Assembly: GCF_001593605.1 (NCBI RefSeq)
Contig: NZ_CP012836.1
Span: forward strand, 2,112,501-2,176,500
DNA: 64,000 nucleotides
Source of the DNA: Algoriphagus sanaruensis
GTDB taxonomy: Bacteria > Bacteroidota > Bacteroidia > Cytophagales > Cyclobacteriaceae
Direction: 5' to 3'
Shown: positions 8,252 through 17,859 of the stretch, one piece after another
Layout: each line of letters opens with the position of its first letter
Position numbering within the stretch: position 1 is the first letter of the stretch
Notes under the pieces: generated by a model
Told to the model about the DNA's origin: nothing
What the model saw: only the letters and a program-made list of their open reading frames with translations
Databases searched by the model: none
Position numbers and translations under genes: made by a program

Positions 8252-9151
8252 TTTACTAAGGGTAAGCAATACGACAGTTTGAAGAATAAAGAAAGTTCCT
8301 AACCAGTCCATTCCTACAAAAGAGACTCCAAGCCAAATTACTGCCGTAAGAGCCGCGGCAAGAGGTTCGACACTACAAAGCAAGCTGGCCGTGGTCGCTC
8401 CAATTAACGTCACCGATCGGAGGAAAAAATAAAAGGCGAGCACTGTACCGAACATGACAATGTATCCCATTGCGGCAACTGTCTGCCAATCCCACACTCC
8501 TGAGACATACCAAGGCTGAGTAAGAAGTGAAAACGAAACCCCGCCAATTAACATTCCCCAGCCCGTTACCGCTGCAGGAGAAAATAATCGAAGAAGACCA
8601 ACGGGTTGAATCGTGTAAAACGCTAAGGCCAAGGCGGAAAGTATCCCCCAAATTAAAGCCTCCTCGGATATTACCAATTCAGTCAAGGATCCGTGCGTTA
8701 CCAATAAAAAAGTACCTGCTAATGCCAGAAATAAAGCCCCAAATTCGGCTAAAATAGGCCACTTACGATTTTTAAATGCAAAATAGGCCAAGACGAAAAC
8801 TGGCCCAATATATTGAAGGATAGTTGCTGTGGCGGCGTTGGAAAGGGAAATGCTATAGAAATAGGTGTACTGTACTGCAACCATTCCTAATAATCCAAAG
8901 AGCAAAAGTTGAATAGCTGAAGAGGGTTTTTTCCAGATCAGAAAAGTGTTTCTTTTTTCTTGGGTTAATGAAAAGACAACCAGTATAATCCCTGCCAAAA
9001 TCATTCTCCAAGTGACCAACCAAGAAGGGTCTATTGATTTCTTCTCGAATAAGAACTGTGCGCAGGTGCCTGATATTCCCCAAAAAATAGCCGAACTTAA
9101 GGCCATTAAGAGTCCTGAAAATTTGGTGCGCGAAATCAATTTTTGGGTCAT
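8234..9151 (-). CDS. EamA/DMT-family permease
   Basis: A 305-residue inner-membrane protein with about ten hydrophobic helices arranged as two EamA repeats. The first begins ALSSAIFWGISGTCAQFLF, and the second begins with WGILSALALAFYTIQPVGLLR and ends with the family motif TTASLLCSVEPLAAALTAVIWLG. Members of the drug/metabolite transporter superfamily such as RhaT and YdcZ-like exporters move small metabolites or amino acids. No substrate-specific feature is visible. Its 3' end overlaps the terminator of the opposite gene. It is transcribed alone. Confidence 0.88.
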   Translation of the reverse strand: MTQKLISRTKFSGLLMALSSAIFWGISGTCAQFLFEKKSIDPSWLVTWRMILAGIILVVFSLTQEKRNTFLIWKKPSSAIQLLLFGLLGMVAVQYTYFYSISLSNAATATILQYIGPVFVLAYFAFKNRKWPILAEFGALFLALAGTFLLVTHGSLTELVISEEALIWGILSALALAFYTIQPVGLLRLFSPAAVTGWGMLIGGVSFSLLTQPWYVSGVWDWQTVAAMGYIVMFGTVLAFYFFLRSVTLIGATTASLLCSVEPLAAALTAVIWLGVSFVGMDWLGTFFILQTVVLLTLSKEKSGH

Positions 9152-9272
9152 GGTGTTGAAAATCCTCGCGAAGATATCTTTCCAAGTGAGTAATTAAAAT
9201 ATGGTCTCTTAAAATTGTTCTATAATAAAATTTCGTAATCTATATCTTCCCTAAAATAAAAACTCACAAAGC

Positions 9273-9764
9273 ATGGATATTTCTATTCGTAGGGCCGCTT
9301 CTTCAGATCTAGCCGGGATTTGGATGATTTTGGAGCCTGTGATTCGAGCTGGTGGGACTTATGTATTCGCACAAGACTCTTCCAAAGAAAAAATGCTAAC
9401 CTATTGGTTGGGAAATGATAAGAAAACTTACGTGGCCGAATATGAGGGAAGACTTGTTGGTACATTTTACATCAAATCCAATCAACCTGACTTTGGAGAT
9501 CATATTTGCAATGCTGGGTTTGTCGTAAATCCTGATTTTTCGGGAAAAGGAATTGGTAGAGCCATGGGAGTTTTTGCTTTGAGAGAAGCAAGAAGACTCG
9601 GCTACTTGGGCATGCAGTTTAATTTTGTGATTAAGTCAAATGATCGAGCCGTCAGATTATGGGAAAGTTTGGGATTTGAAATCCTAGGAGAAATCCCCGA
9701 AGCTTATCGTCACCCGAGCTTAGGATTGGTTCCTGCGCTAATTATGTATCAAGCACTGCAATAA
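9273..9764 (+). CDS. GNAT-family N-acetyltransferase
   Basis: A 163-residue GNAT acetyltransferase. The start (MDISIRRAASSDLAGIWMI) and the acetyl-CoA binding motif A (GFVVNPDFSGKGIGRAMG, with the Q/RxxGxG/A core at GKGIGRA) are clear, followed by the motif B region FNFVIKSNDRAVRLWESLGF typical of small-molecule acetyltransferases. The acceptor cannot be predicted. It is followed after 28 bases by a metallophosphoesterase gene on the same strand, possibly cotranscribed. Confidence 0.87.
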   Translation: MDISIRRAASSDLAGIWMILEPVIRAGGTYVFAQDSSKEKMLTYWLGNDKKTYVAEYEGRLVGTFYIKSNQPDFGDHICNAGFVVNPDFSGKGIGRAMGVFALREARRLGYLGMQFNFVIKSNDRAVRLWESLGFEILGEIPEAYRHPSLGLVPALIMYQALQ

Positions 9765-9792
9765 CTTTCTATTCGGTTTTAAAAAGTCCTAT

Positions 9793-10761
9793 ATGCCAGT
9801 ATCAAGAAGATCCTTTCTTAAAAAATCAACCTTTGCAGCGGGTTTTACCTTGACTATTCCGAAATCAGTCACTGATCTTTTTACCTCTAAAAAAAAGATC
9901 AAGCTAGGACTGATTACTGATCTTCATGCTGAAATCATTCATGATGCAAGTATTCGTTTGGAGGAGTTTTTGAAAGCTGTTTCCCAAGAGAATCCTGCTG
10001 CAAGATTTCAACTTGGGGATTTCGCAACTCCAAATCCAAAATTTCATTCCTTGATCCAACGATTCAATAATGCTCCAGGATTGGCTTTTCATGTTTTAGG
10101 AAATCATGATCAAGATGGAGGATATACGAAATCGGAGGTGGCTTCTCACTATGGGATGCCGGCCTCGTATTACAGCTTGGATGTAGAAGGTATAAAAGTA
10201 CTGGTATTGGATGGAAATGAATCAGGTTCGCCAACTCACCGTGGAGGGTACCCTTCCTATATTGGTATGGAGCAACAACAGTGGTTGATTCATGAATTAC
10301 AAAAAGCGGATTCTCCGGTCTTAATCCTTTCTCATCAGCCTATTGCCGGGATTTATTCCATCGATAATTCGGAAGAAATTCAAGGTATTCTCTCTGAGTT
10401 TTCAGGAAAAATTCTCCTTGCAATCAATGGTCATGCCCACGTAGATCAATTTTTAGAAGTAGGAGGAGTGCGATATTTACATTTGAATTCAGCATCCTAT
10501 TATTGGGTGGGGGAAAACTTAGCGCATCAAAGCTTAGGTTCTGAGATTCATGACAATTTTCCCGCGCTTAAAAATACATGTCCTTATGCAGAGGTTTTAT
10601 TTTCTTTTCTCACCATTGATCCAAGCAAAAATGAAATCTCCCTGAAAGGAAAAAAGACCCGTTGGGTCGGGCCTTCTCCTTTAGAACTCGGGTATTCTAT
10701 TTTGTCCAAGGAAGAACAACTTGATTATGTTAATCCTCAGATTTCGAATCGTAGGATGTAA
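9793..10761 (+). CDS. exported metallophosphoesterase (calcineurin-like)
   Basis: A 322-residue calcineurin-like phosphoesterase with a twin-arginine-type N-terminus (SRRSFLKKS plus a hydrophobic stretch), so it is probably exported folded by Tat. The dinuclear metal site is complete: D43-x-H45 in ITDLHAE, G75-D76, N104-H105-D106, H181 in SHQP and G213-H214-x-H216. This points to a phosphomonoesterase or phosphodiesterase acting in the periplasm. It follows the GNAT gene by 28 bases. Its TAA abuts the stop codon of the convergent serine hydrolase gene. Confidence 0.87.
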   Translation: MPVSRRSFLKKSTFAAGFTLTIPKSVTDLFTSKKKIKLGLITDLHAEIIHDASIRLEEFLKAVSQENPAARFQLGDFATPNPKFHSLIQRFNNAPGLAFHVLGNHDQDGGYTKSEVASHYGMPASYYSLDVEGIKVLVLDGNESGSPTHRGGYPSYIGMEQQQWLIHELQKADSPVLILSHQPIAGIYSIDNSEEIQGILSEFSGKILLAINGHAHVDQFLEVGGVRYLHLNSASYYWVGENLAHQSLGSEIHDNFPALKNTCPYAEVLFSFLTIDPSKNEISLKGKKTRWVGPSPLELGYSILSKEEQLDYVNPQISNRRM

Positions 10762-11982
10762 TTATTTTTTGTGTAAGCTTTCCAAAATCAATCGAATCAA
10801 TTCTGCTTTATCTCCATTTGGAATCCATCTAGCAACAACGACTAAGTCATTTTCCTGATCCACATAAATCATATTTGTTCCAGCTCCGATATGAAGAAAG
10901 GCCGATTTTGGAGCAGAAGGGATTTGCTTCAAGTCGTGATTGAGAAAATAATTCATGAAGCCATAGCCTGGATTTGCAGGAGTGGGTGTTTTAGATTTTC
11001 CTAGCCAAGAAGTTGGAATGATTTGTTTTCCATTCCAGGCCCCATTTCGTAGGGTAAGGTATCCAAAACGTGCTTGATCCCAAGCTGAAATCATCATTCC
11101 GCCTCCCCAATGAGAGCCTCCGCTGACGGATTGGACAATCTCTCCATCCAAAATCACGAAGGAATTTTCATAACCTGTCCATCTCCACGTATCACTGGCT
11201 CCAATTTGATCCATTACTTTTTCTTTTAATACAAACGGAAGTGGCTTTCTCCAAACATTCAAAAGTGCCAAGGCAAGGACATTTACCCGGGTGTCATTGT
11301 ATTCATAAACCGATCCGGGCTCGTTTTGTGGACGAGTTCTTTTTTGCTTTACTCCTTCAGCAGGTCTATCCGCCCAATCTGGCTTGCCCCAAAGACTTCC
11401 TTCCCAATCTGAGGTCTGTCTGAGCAAATGGTCCCAAGTAATTTTTCGATTGTGGTCTGTATCAAAGAGGTCAAAAACATCTTCTTCTTCCAAATGGTCT
11501 GCCTTATTTTGTAGCATTCGAGCTGGATCATACGGATAAATAGGAGCCATATAAGGATATACCAAGTCCTGTTCACTTTGGATCAAACCTTCAGACACCG
11601 CGAGGCCCGCAGTCGTTGAGAGAAAACTTTTAGCTACACTGAATGTCAAATCCACCCGGTTTGGATCTCCCCATTCTCCTACGACATATCCTTTATAAAT
11701 AATCAAACCCGTGGCAGAACCTCGGATTTTCATAGGTCCTACCGGATATCCAAATGGTTCCCTGCCAAAAGCACTTTCATAGTGTGCAATTTTTAGATTT
11801 GGATTCTCAGTGCTTTCATGTGTTCTGGCAAATTCAATTGCTTCTTTGAGCTTGCTTACATCCATTCCAAATTCAGCTGGGTTTTTCTTTTCCCAGTTAT
11901 TTTTTTTAGGAAAATAGGATTGGCCGAAGGAAAGGGTATGGCAGAAGAAAGAAAGAATCGCGAGTGATAATAGCTTTTTCAT
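10762..11982 (-). CDS. secreted serine hydrolase (class C beta-lactamase family)
   Basis: A 406-residue protein with a signal peptide (residues 1-20, ending LSFGQ). The penicillin-binding/beta-lactamase fold is shown by S115-x-x-K118 in TFSVAKSFLS, the Tyr motif YND at 228-230, and a third-motif equivalent HIGAG in place of KTG. This group covers esterases, DD-peptidases and peptide amidases, and a true beta-lactamase is unlikely given the HxG motif. A 168-base gap with no hairpin separates its start from the divergent oxidoreductase. It is probably monocistronic. Confidence 0.87.
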   Translation of the reverse strand: MKKLLSLAILSFFCHTLSFGQSYFPKKNNWEKKNPAEFGMDVSKLKEAIEFARTHESTENPNLKIAHYESAFGREPFGYPVGPMKIRGSATGLIIYKGYVVGEWGDPNRVDLTFSVAKSFLSTTAGLAVSEGLIQSEQDLVYPYMAPIYPYDPARMLQNKADHLEEEDVFDLFDTDHNRKITWDHLLRQTSDWEGSLWGKPDWADRPAEGVKQKRTRPQNEPGSVYEYNDTRVNVLALALLNVWRKPLPFVLKEKVMDQIGASDTWRWTGYENSFVILDGEIVQSVSGGSHWGGGMMISAWDQARFGYLTLRNGAWNGKQIIPTSWLGKSKTPTPANPGYGFMNYFLNHDLKQIPSAPKSAFLHIGAGTNMIYVDQENDLVVVARWIPNGDKAELIRLILESLHKK

Positions 11983-12150
11983 AGGCGAAAATTTATGCGA
12001 TTTTACATTATTGATATTCTAAACTATCCCCATTTGTCAAATTATTGGGTGAAAGGGAAAAACCCTTTGGAGTTGAAGGAGTTTTCCGATTAAGTTTAGG
12101 ATTATTTTTTAAACTACTCTTGGCCGAGTAGGCCATTGAAAACTTAGCAC

Positions 12151-13398
12151 ATGAAACAAGAAAAAATTTACATCATCGGAGCAGGTTTGTCAGGCCTTGT
12201 TGCAGCTTTGGAATTGGAAAAGTCTGGATTTGCACCGGTTATTTTGGAAGCAAGTGATCTAATAGGGGGGAGGATGAAAACAGATGTGCTGGATGGATTT
12301 CGGTTAGATCATGGGTTTCAGGTTTTAAACACAGCCTATCCTGAAGCAAAAAAATACTTGAATCTAGAGGCGCTTCATCTCAAGAAGTTTGAACCTGGAG
12401 CGGTGATTTTTGAAGGGAGAAATGCCTATGCGATTTCAGATCCAATGCGTAATCCACTCAAAATAGTAAGCATGGCTTTTTCAAAGGTGGGGACGATTTT
12501 AGATAAAGTAAAAATGTTCACTTTGACTCAGGAACTTAAGAAGAAAGAGAATGAGGTCATTTTTGCTGAACCTTCGATTCCTACCCATCAATATTTGAAA
12601 GAATATGGCTTTTCGGATCAAATCATTGAAAAGTTCTTTGAGCCTTTTTTCAGAGGTATATTTTTAGAAAAGAATCTCAATACTTCCTCTAGGATGTTTG
12701 AGTTTATTTTCAAGATGTTTTCATTGGGATATGCAGTAGTTCCAGAAAAAGGAATGGGAGAAATTCCAGAGATGATCAAGAATCAACTCAGTCAAACTCA
12801 GATCTATTTCAATTCTCCAGTAAAATCTGTCGAAGGAACTCAAATCAATTTGGAGAATGGGGAGACTTTAGAGGCAGATCGAGTAATTATTGCAGTCCAG
12901 CCCGATCGGTTGATGAAGCAGTTGCAAGGTCAATTTGCTCCTCCTCAAAAAGTAACAAATCTGTATTTTTCCACACAACATTCATTTTTGGCTCGTCCTA
13001 TGATCGGGTTGGTTCCTGGAAATCACTTGATCAATAATTTGGTGTTTATGACGGATGTTTCTCCCGCATATTCAGCGAATGGACAAGCTCTTTTGTCAGT
13101 TAGTGTTTTGGATCCGAAAAGACCTGAAAATGATCTGATTCAAGCCGTTCAAAAAGAACTGGAAGAGCTTTCAGGGATAAAAGCGGAATATTTCCAGCAT
13201 GTAAAAACCTTTGATATTCAATATTCCCTTCCTCATGTAGATGACCCTAAGTACTTCATCTCATTTACAGAAACGAAGATTACGGAGGGAGTTTTTCTTG
13301 CTGGGGATTATTTGCTCAACGGATCCATCAATGCTGCGATGACTTCAGGGCGAATAGCTGCTGAAGCGGTAATCCACTCGCTGATGCCAACTCATTAA
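12151..13398 (+). CDS. FAD-dependent oxidoreductase (amine oxidase / phytoene desaturase-like)
   Basis: A 415-residue flavoprotein with the N-terminal dinucleotide-binding motif IIGAGLSGLVAALELEKSG, the acidic ribose-binding residue in ILEASD, and the GGRM motif of the amine oxidase/NAD(P)-binding_8 group. The C-terminal FAD motif is FLAGDYLLNGSINAAMTSGRIAA. Such proteins are related to protoporphyrinogen oxidase, monoamine oxidases and carotenoid desaturases. No carotenoid genes are near, so the substrate is open. The gene ends at a strong terminator shared with the convergent thioesterase gene. Confidence 0.85.
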   Translation: MKQEKIYIIGAGLSGLVAALELEKSGFAPVILEASDLIGGRMKTDVLDGFRLDHGFQVLNTAYPEAKKYLNLEALHLKKFEPGAVIFEGRNAYAISDPMRNPLKIVSMAFSKVGTILDKVKMFTLTQELKKKENEVIFAEPSIPTHQYLKEYGFSDQIIEKFFEPFFRGIFLEKNLNTSSRMFEFIFKMFSLGYAVVPEKGMGEIPEMIKNQLSQTQIYFNSPVKSVEGTQINLENGETLEADRVIIAVQPDRLMKQLQGQFAPPQKVTNLYFSTQHSFLARPMIGLVPGNHLINNLVFMTDVSPAYSANGQALLSVSVLDPKRPENDLIQAVQKELEELSGIKAEYFQHVKTFDIQYSLPHVDDPKYFISFTETKITEGVFLAGDYLLNGSINAAMTSGRIAAEAVIHSLMPTH

Positions 13399-13401
13399 AG
13401 C

Positions 13402-13427
13402 AAAAGGAGGCAAAAGCCTCCTTTTTT
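13402..13427. terminator. bidirectional terminator between oxidoreductase and thioesterase
   Basis: A perfect 10-bp stem (AAAAGGAGGC / GCCTCCTTTT) with an AAAA loop gives a T run on both strands. It lies between two convergent genes, so it can end transcription from either side. Confidence 0.85.
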
Positions 13428-13950
13428 ATTTTTCATCCAAATTGAAAATCGATTTTAATTCTACCGCATCCTCTGGCCTCATTCTTTTTGCCAAGACGAG
13501 TCGGAGTTGTCTTCTTCTGAGTGCGCCATCATAAAGTTCTTGTTCTTCTTCTGACTCTGGAAGGACTTCAGGTACTTCGATGGGTTTACCGTTTTGATCT
13601 ACTGCTACGAAGGTGAAAAATGCGCGGTGAGTCATGATCTTTTTAGAGGCAGGAATATCCTCAGCAGTCACTTCGATAAAGACCTCCATGGAAGAATTGA
13701 AAGCTCGGGTCACTTGAGATCGGAGGGTGACGACATTTCCTAAATTAATTGGCTGCTTGAAGGATATGCTGTCTGCAGAGGCCGTGACTACAATTCTGTT
13801 AGAATGCTTTTGTGCGGCAATGGCAGCTACAATGTCCATCCAATGCATCAATCTCCCTCCCATTAAATTATTGAGCGTATTGGTGTCATTTGGGAGCACC
13901 ATTTCCGTCATGATGGTTTGAGATTCCTTAGCGTACTTCTGCTTTGCCAT
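13426..13950 (-). CDS. acyl-CoA thioesterase, hotdog fold (YciA/BFIT type)
   Basis: A 174-residue hotdog-fold thioesterase that hydrolyses acyl-CoA in the cytoplasm. The family signature is visible: NTLNNLMGGRLMHWMDIVAAIAA, with the Asn and Asp used for catalysis in this class, then VVTASADSISFKQPINLGNVV and the AFFTFVAVD strand. Length fits a single hotdog domain. The chain length specificity is not predictable. It is followed, on the same strand and upstream, by pcm with a 100-base gap, so co-transcription is uncertain. Confidence 0.88.
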   Translation of the reverse strand: MAKQKYAKESQTIMTEMVLPNDTNTLNNLMGGRLMHWMDIVAAIAAQKHSNRIVVTASADSISFKQPINLGNVVTLRSQVTRAFNSSMEVFIEVTAEDIPASKKIMTHRAFFTFVAVDQNGKPIEVPEVLPESEEEQELYDGALRRRQLRLVLAKRMRPEDAVELKSIFNLDEK

Positions 13951-14050
13951 AAATTAGAATTTTAACAAAAATAGAAATAAAATTTGGTTGAAATGAATAA
14001 AAATGCCGATCAGGGAAATCTAATTTCGAAATTATCAAGAAATATCTGAG

Positions 14051-14710
14051 TTAAATCTTCCAGCCATCTTTTCCGAGAAGGGGAACGAAAGCAAACCCTT
14101 CGAATTCCTCTCGCTGGATTTCTTTAGAAGTCTTCTTGGTGATTTTTACCATTGCCTGGCGTTTACGATCACCAACTGGAATCACCAAAATACCTCCGAC
14201 TTTTAGCTGTTGGATCAATGCTTCTGGCACAACGGGTGCTCCTGCGGTTACGATGATTTTATCATAGGGCGCATGGGCAGGAAGTCCACCAGTTCCGTCC
14301 CCGTAAAATAGATGCATCTGAATTCCCAATCGTTGGAGAAATCGGGAGGTATGATCAAAAAGTTTTTTCTGATACTCGATGGTAAAGACTTCAGCACCCA
14401 GCAAATGTAAAATACCCGCTTGGTACCCCGAACCCGTTCCAATTTCTAGAATTTTATCACCTGGCTTGACATCTAATAGCTGGGTTTGAAATGCTACTGT
14501 GTAGGGTTGGGAAATAGTTTGACCTTCGCCAATCGGAAATGCTTTGTCTTCATAAGCATGTGAAATCAAGGCTGTATCAAAGAAAAAATGACGGGGAAGG
14601 GTGTTGATAGCTTCAAGAACGCGCTCACTTTGGATTCCTTTCTTTCGGAGTTCGGCTACTAGAGCTCGACGCTTTCCTTTGTGCAGATAGGTATCTTCAA
14701 GTTTTAGCAT
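14051..14710 (-). CDS. pcm: protein-L-isoaspartate O-methyltransferase
   Basis: A 219-residue SAM-dependent enzyme that methylates L-isoaspartyl residues so that damaged proteins can be repaired. The motifs are clear: FPIGEGQTISQPYTVAFQTQLL in the family-specific segment, motif I LEIGTGSGYQAGIL and the post-motif YDKIIVTAGAP. Length is normal for bacterial Pcm. It reads on the minus strand ahead of the thioesterase gene and is divergent from riboflavin synthase across 104 bases. Confidence 0.93.
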   Translation of the reverse strand: MLKLEDTYLHKGKRRALVAELRKKGIQSERVLEAINTLPRHFFFDTALISHAYEDKAFPIGEGQTISQPYTVAFQTQLLDVKPGDKILEIGTGSGYQAGILHLLGAEVFTIEYQKKLFDHTSRFLQRLGIQMHLFYGDGTGGLPAHAPYDKIIVTAGAPVVPEALIQQLKVGGILVIPVGDRKRQAMVKITKKTSKEIQREEFEGFAFVPLLGKDGWKI

Positions 14711-14814
14711 TGGGGGAATTTTGAGCCGAATATAAACGAATATTTAGCTTAATTTGAACCGTGGAAGGCAATTTTTGCTTATCTCTTTGACTCTTTGAAA
14801 ATTACTCAAAAGCT

Positions 14815-15411
14815 ATGTTTACCGGAATTATTGAAGCATTTGGAACAATCCAACAGATCACCAGAGAAGGAAGTAATGTTCATTTTGATTTATCAGCAGC
14901 AATTCAATCTGAACTGAAAGTCGATCAATCTTTGGCTCATGATGGAGTTTGTTTGACGGTAGTTTCGGTAAGTCCTGAGGGTTATCGGGTTACGGCAATT
15001 GATGAAACGCTACAAAAAACCAACCTTCGAAATTGGCAAGTTGGGAAAAAAGTCAATCTGGAACGATGCATGCCTGCAAATGGTCGATTTGATGGACATA
15101 TTGTTCAAGGCCATGTAGATCAGGTGGGGAAGGTTTCAAAAATTGAAGATCAAAATGGGTCTTGGCTTTTTGAAATTGACTTTGAAGATTCCTTGGGTAA
15201 TGTTACCGTTGAGAAAGGCTCTATCACTATTAATGGAACTAGTTTGACTTGTTTTAATTCAAGACCGGGGAAGTTCTCTGTTGCCATTATTCCTTACACC
15301 TATGAGCATACCAATTTCCATGAGCTTCAGGTAGGTGACCTGGTCAATCTCGAATTTGATATTGTAGGTAAATACATCCAACGGATGCTCAAAGGATATC
15401 CTACCGTCTAA
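14815..15411 (+). CDS. ribE: riboflavin synthase, alpha subunit
   Basis: A 198-residue enzyme that dismutates two 6,7-dimethyl-8-ribityllumazine molecules to riboflavin. The start MFTGIIEAFGTI is diagnostic, and the duplicated lumazine-binding barrels can be followed: DGVCLTVV in the first, GHIVQGHVD at the junction and NGTSLTCF in the second. The upstream 104 bases contain no recognisable FMN riboswitch. Other rib genes are not in the window. Its last 11 bases overlap the 3' end of the convergent peptidase gene. Confidence 0.95.
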   Translation: MFTGIIEAFGTIQQITREGSNVHFDLSAAIQSELKVDQSLAHDGVCLTVVSVSPEGYRVTAIDETLQKTNLRNWQVGKKVNLERCMPANGRFDGHIVQGHVDQVGKVSKIEDQNGSWLFEIDFEDSLGNVTVEKGSITINGTSLTCFNSRPGKFSVAIIPYTYEHTNFHELQVGDLVNLEFDIVGKYIQRMLKGYPTV

Positions 15412-17680
15412 GCTCGGGGATTTGGTAATGCAACAGCGGCTGCTCTCCAAGGAGATGTTGGATGAAGTAATCCCAGCGCTTTTTGGTAAAGTAATCACCT
15501 GGTGTTCGTCCAAAGCTATGATTTCGGCTTGGCCAAATAAAAAGATCAAAGTCCTTACCCGCTTGAATCAAGGCCTCCGCTAACTTAAATGTTGCAGAAG
15601 GATTTACATTTTCATCCATTCCACCATGAGCCAAAAGTAACCTTCCTTTTAGGTTTCCGGCATTGGTGATATTCGACTGTTCATGGTAAAAATCGCCTAC
15701 TGGATAACCCATGTACATCTCTGGCCACCAAGCTTTTTCCATTCTAAAGTCATGATCTCCTGCTGAAGCTACGCCTACTTTGTAGAAATCTGGGTGTAAT
15801 AGCATTGCTCTGCCAGCATCATATCCTCCAGCAGAATGCCCAAATATTCCTACCCGAGTGATGTCCAAGAATCGATTTTTGCTAGCCAGTTGGGTAATAG
15901 CGAGCACATGATCGGTCGTTCCGTCTCCTAGATTTCGATAAGAGTAGTCGGCAAATTCTTTGGATATCCCAAAGCCCCCTAATCCATCCACAGTTACGAC
16001 TACAAATCCCAACTCAGCAGTGGCTTGCTGGTGTCCGAGGATGCTGTTTTTAAAGGATTTTGGAACGGTAGAGGTGTGTGGTCCCGTGTAAGTATAATCG
16101 ATGATGGGGTATTTTTTCTTGGCTGAAAATGTGGAAGGAAGGAAATAGATGCCGTGAATTTCTGTTTTTCGATCCTTAGCCAATGCGGTGAATTGAATGG
16201 GTGCTTGGTAGCCTCGCTTTTTTAAGTTTGAAATGTCCGCCTCTGAGATCTTCATGATCTTTTCACCAGTTTCAAGTCGGATGAGATAAGATTGAGTTGG
16301 CTGGGAGGGCGTTGAAAAATTATCAACTGCCCAATTTCCATTTGGAGAAATATAGATCTCGTGATGCGCTTCCTCAGGGGTTAATAAAGTAAGGTCACTT
16401 CCATCAAGGCGAACGCGATAGAGGTGATGGTAATATGGATTTCTGTCTTTTTCTCTCCCAGAAGCTTCAAAGTAAATCCAACCCTTTTCCTCGTCAATTC
16501 TACTGAGTTTGGTAACCGCAAAATCCCCGGAAGTAATCGGATTCAGTTCCTTTCCTGTTTTCCAATCACGAAGGTAAAGATGGTTCCATCCTGATTTTTC
16601 TGCACTTTCAATGAATCTGCCATCACTTAACTTTCTAAAAATCTTGTCATGTTGGATATGAGTATCAGAAGTTTCTTCAGTGATGGTTCGGATCGAGCCT
16701 TTTTCCGCATCGAGCTCAATAAGCTTACTAGATTTGTATCCACGGGCTAAGAAATATCCAACCAAAGATTTGCTATCTGACTCCCATCTCAGGTTGATTC
16801 CTATAAAATGAGGTGTAGTCAAATGGTGGACTAATTGAGTTTTTTGGGTTTCAAGATCAATCAATACAGGAATATAGTTGACTACGGTACTGTCTCCCGG
16901 TGATCCCCTGTAATAAGAATATAGTTCAGCTCTGAATTTTTCAGGTTGAGAATGATCGAGCAAATACATTTTTTCGGCAGTTCTAAAATCTACCAATTGG
17001 GTAAAAATCTTTTTAGAATCTGGAGACCAAGATACCATGAACCGATTCGGTCGTTCGCCATTTTCCCCTTTGATCAAATCGCTCCATCCATAATAGCTTG
17101 CATACTCAAGTCCCTTTTTTCCATCAAAGGTGAGTTGGGTTTGTTCGCCTGATTCTAGATTTTGCACGAAGAGGTTGTAATTCTGGGTGAATGCCTTCCA
17201 CTTTTTGTCTGGTGAGAAAGATTCATTTTCATTTCTTGGACTGAAGGGCATTGCATTTAGAGACCCACTTTTGGTGTCCCATGTCCAATTCATGTTTTTC
17301 CATCGAAAAGTGACCATATGTTCATTTCTGACTCCGGTAAACTGAATTGGTAAGTTGCGAGCGTCCACTTTTTCTCCAGTTTTTTCTGATAGTTTAATGG
17401 CTAGCTCCTTTGGATCAAATGCGGTGGTAGTCTGTCGAGAAGAAATGTCTGTGATAAAAAATTGAAGTCCATCGGCTGTGTATGCAGAATGAAAAAAATG
17501 GTCTCTAGAAAAATCCCAATTTGGGATTACTTCAAGATGATAGATTTCTTTTTCTACCGATGCGCTTAAATAATAGGCTGCTCGCTGATAGGTTTCGGGT
17601 GTGATTTGAGCATTTGTCTGGAAAAAAATAAAAAAGAAAACACTGAAAGTCAGAAAGAGGCGTGGTTTTAATTGAGCCAT
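15401..17680 (-). CDS. S9 family peptidase, dipeptidyl-peptidase IV-like
   Basis: A 759-residue (762 from the alternative ATG at 17689) exported prolyl-oligopeptidase-family enzyme. An N-terminal signal peptide (FLTFSVFFFIFFQTNAQ) leads into a DPP-IV-type beta-propeller to about residue 490, then an alpha/beta-hydrolase domain. The triad is visible: nucleophile Ser in GHSAGGYD (the consensus GxSxGG), Asp in HGGMDENV and His in RNHSFG. It should release N-terminal X-Pro/Ala dipeptides in the periplasm. The 3' end overlaps ribE by 11 bases in convergent orientation. The start at 17680 is preferred because it gives a cleaner signal peptide. Confidence 0.9.
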   Translation of the reverse strand: MAQLKPRLFLTFSVFFFIFFQTNAQITPETYQRAAYYLSASVEKEIYHLEVIPNWDFSRDHFFHSAYTADGLQFFITDISSRQTTTAFDPKELAIKLSEKTGEKVDARNLPIQFTGVRNEHMVTFRWKNMNWTWDTKSGSLNAMPFSPRNENESFSPDKKWKAFTQNYNLFVQNLESGEQTQLTFDGKKGLEYASYYGWSDLIKGENGERPNRFMVSWSPDSKKIFTQLVDFRTAEKMYLLDHSQPEKFRAELYSYYRGSPGDSTVVNYIPVLIDLETQKTQLVHHLTTPHFIGINLRWESDSKSLVGYFLARGYKSSKLIELDAEKGSIRTITEETSDTHIQHDKIFRKLSDGRFIESAEKSGWNHLYLRDWKTGKELNPITSGDFAVTKLSRIDEEKGWIYFEASGREKDRNPYYHHLYRVRLDGSDLTLLTPEEAHHEIYISPNGNWAVDNFSTPSQPTQSYLIRLETGEKIMKISEADISNLKKRGYQAPIQFTALAKDRKTEIHGIYFLPSTFSAKKKYPIIDYTYTGPHTSTVPKSFKNSILGHQQATAELGFVVVTVDGLGGFGISKEFADYSYRNLGDGTTDHVLAITQLASKNRFLDITRVGIFGHSAGGYDAGRAMLLHPDFYKVGVASAGDHDFRMEKAWWPEMYMGYPVGDFYHEQSNITNAGNLKGRLLLAHGGMDENVNPSATFKLAEALIQAGKDFDLFIWPSRNHSFGRTPGDYFTKKRWDYFIQHLLGEQPLLHYQIPELRR

Positions 17681-17722
17681 AGCGAGCAAGAATTTTGGAT
17701 GGCTTTAAGATAGGGAAATAGA

Positions 17723-17763
17723 AAAAGGGTCGGTATCATTTTGGGATAAACCGACCCTTTTTT
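17723..17763. terminator. intrinsic terminator between EEP-family gene and S9 peptidase
   Basis: A 12-bp stem (AAAAGGGTCGGT / ACCGACCCTTTT) with a 15-base loop and T runs on both strands. On the minus strand it lies about 100 bases downstream of the EEP-family gene and 43 bases before the peptidase start, so it likely separates the two transcripts. Confidence 0.75.
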
Positions 17764-17859
17764 GTGTAATGTGGATGCCACATTTAGGTTTTGGGATGGA
17801 GATTGAATTTCAGGATCGAATCTATTCCTGAAGTGCCAATCGAATGTTTCATCCAATCT

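Noticed and set aside
11425..11475. EF-hand-like DxDxN stretch in the serine hydrolase (DTDHNRKITW)
   Set aside because: The position-12 residue is His, not Glu or Asp, and the segment coincides with the normal ITxxHLL region of the beta-lactamase family.
14711..14814. Possible FMN riboswitch upstream of riboflavin synthase
   Set aside because: The 104-base gap is too short and lacks the conserved RFN element helices.
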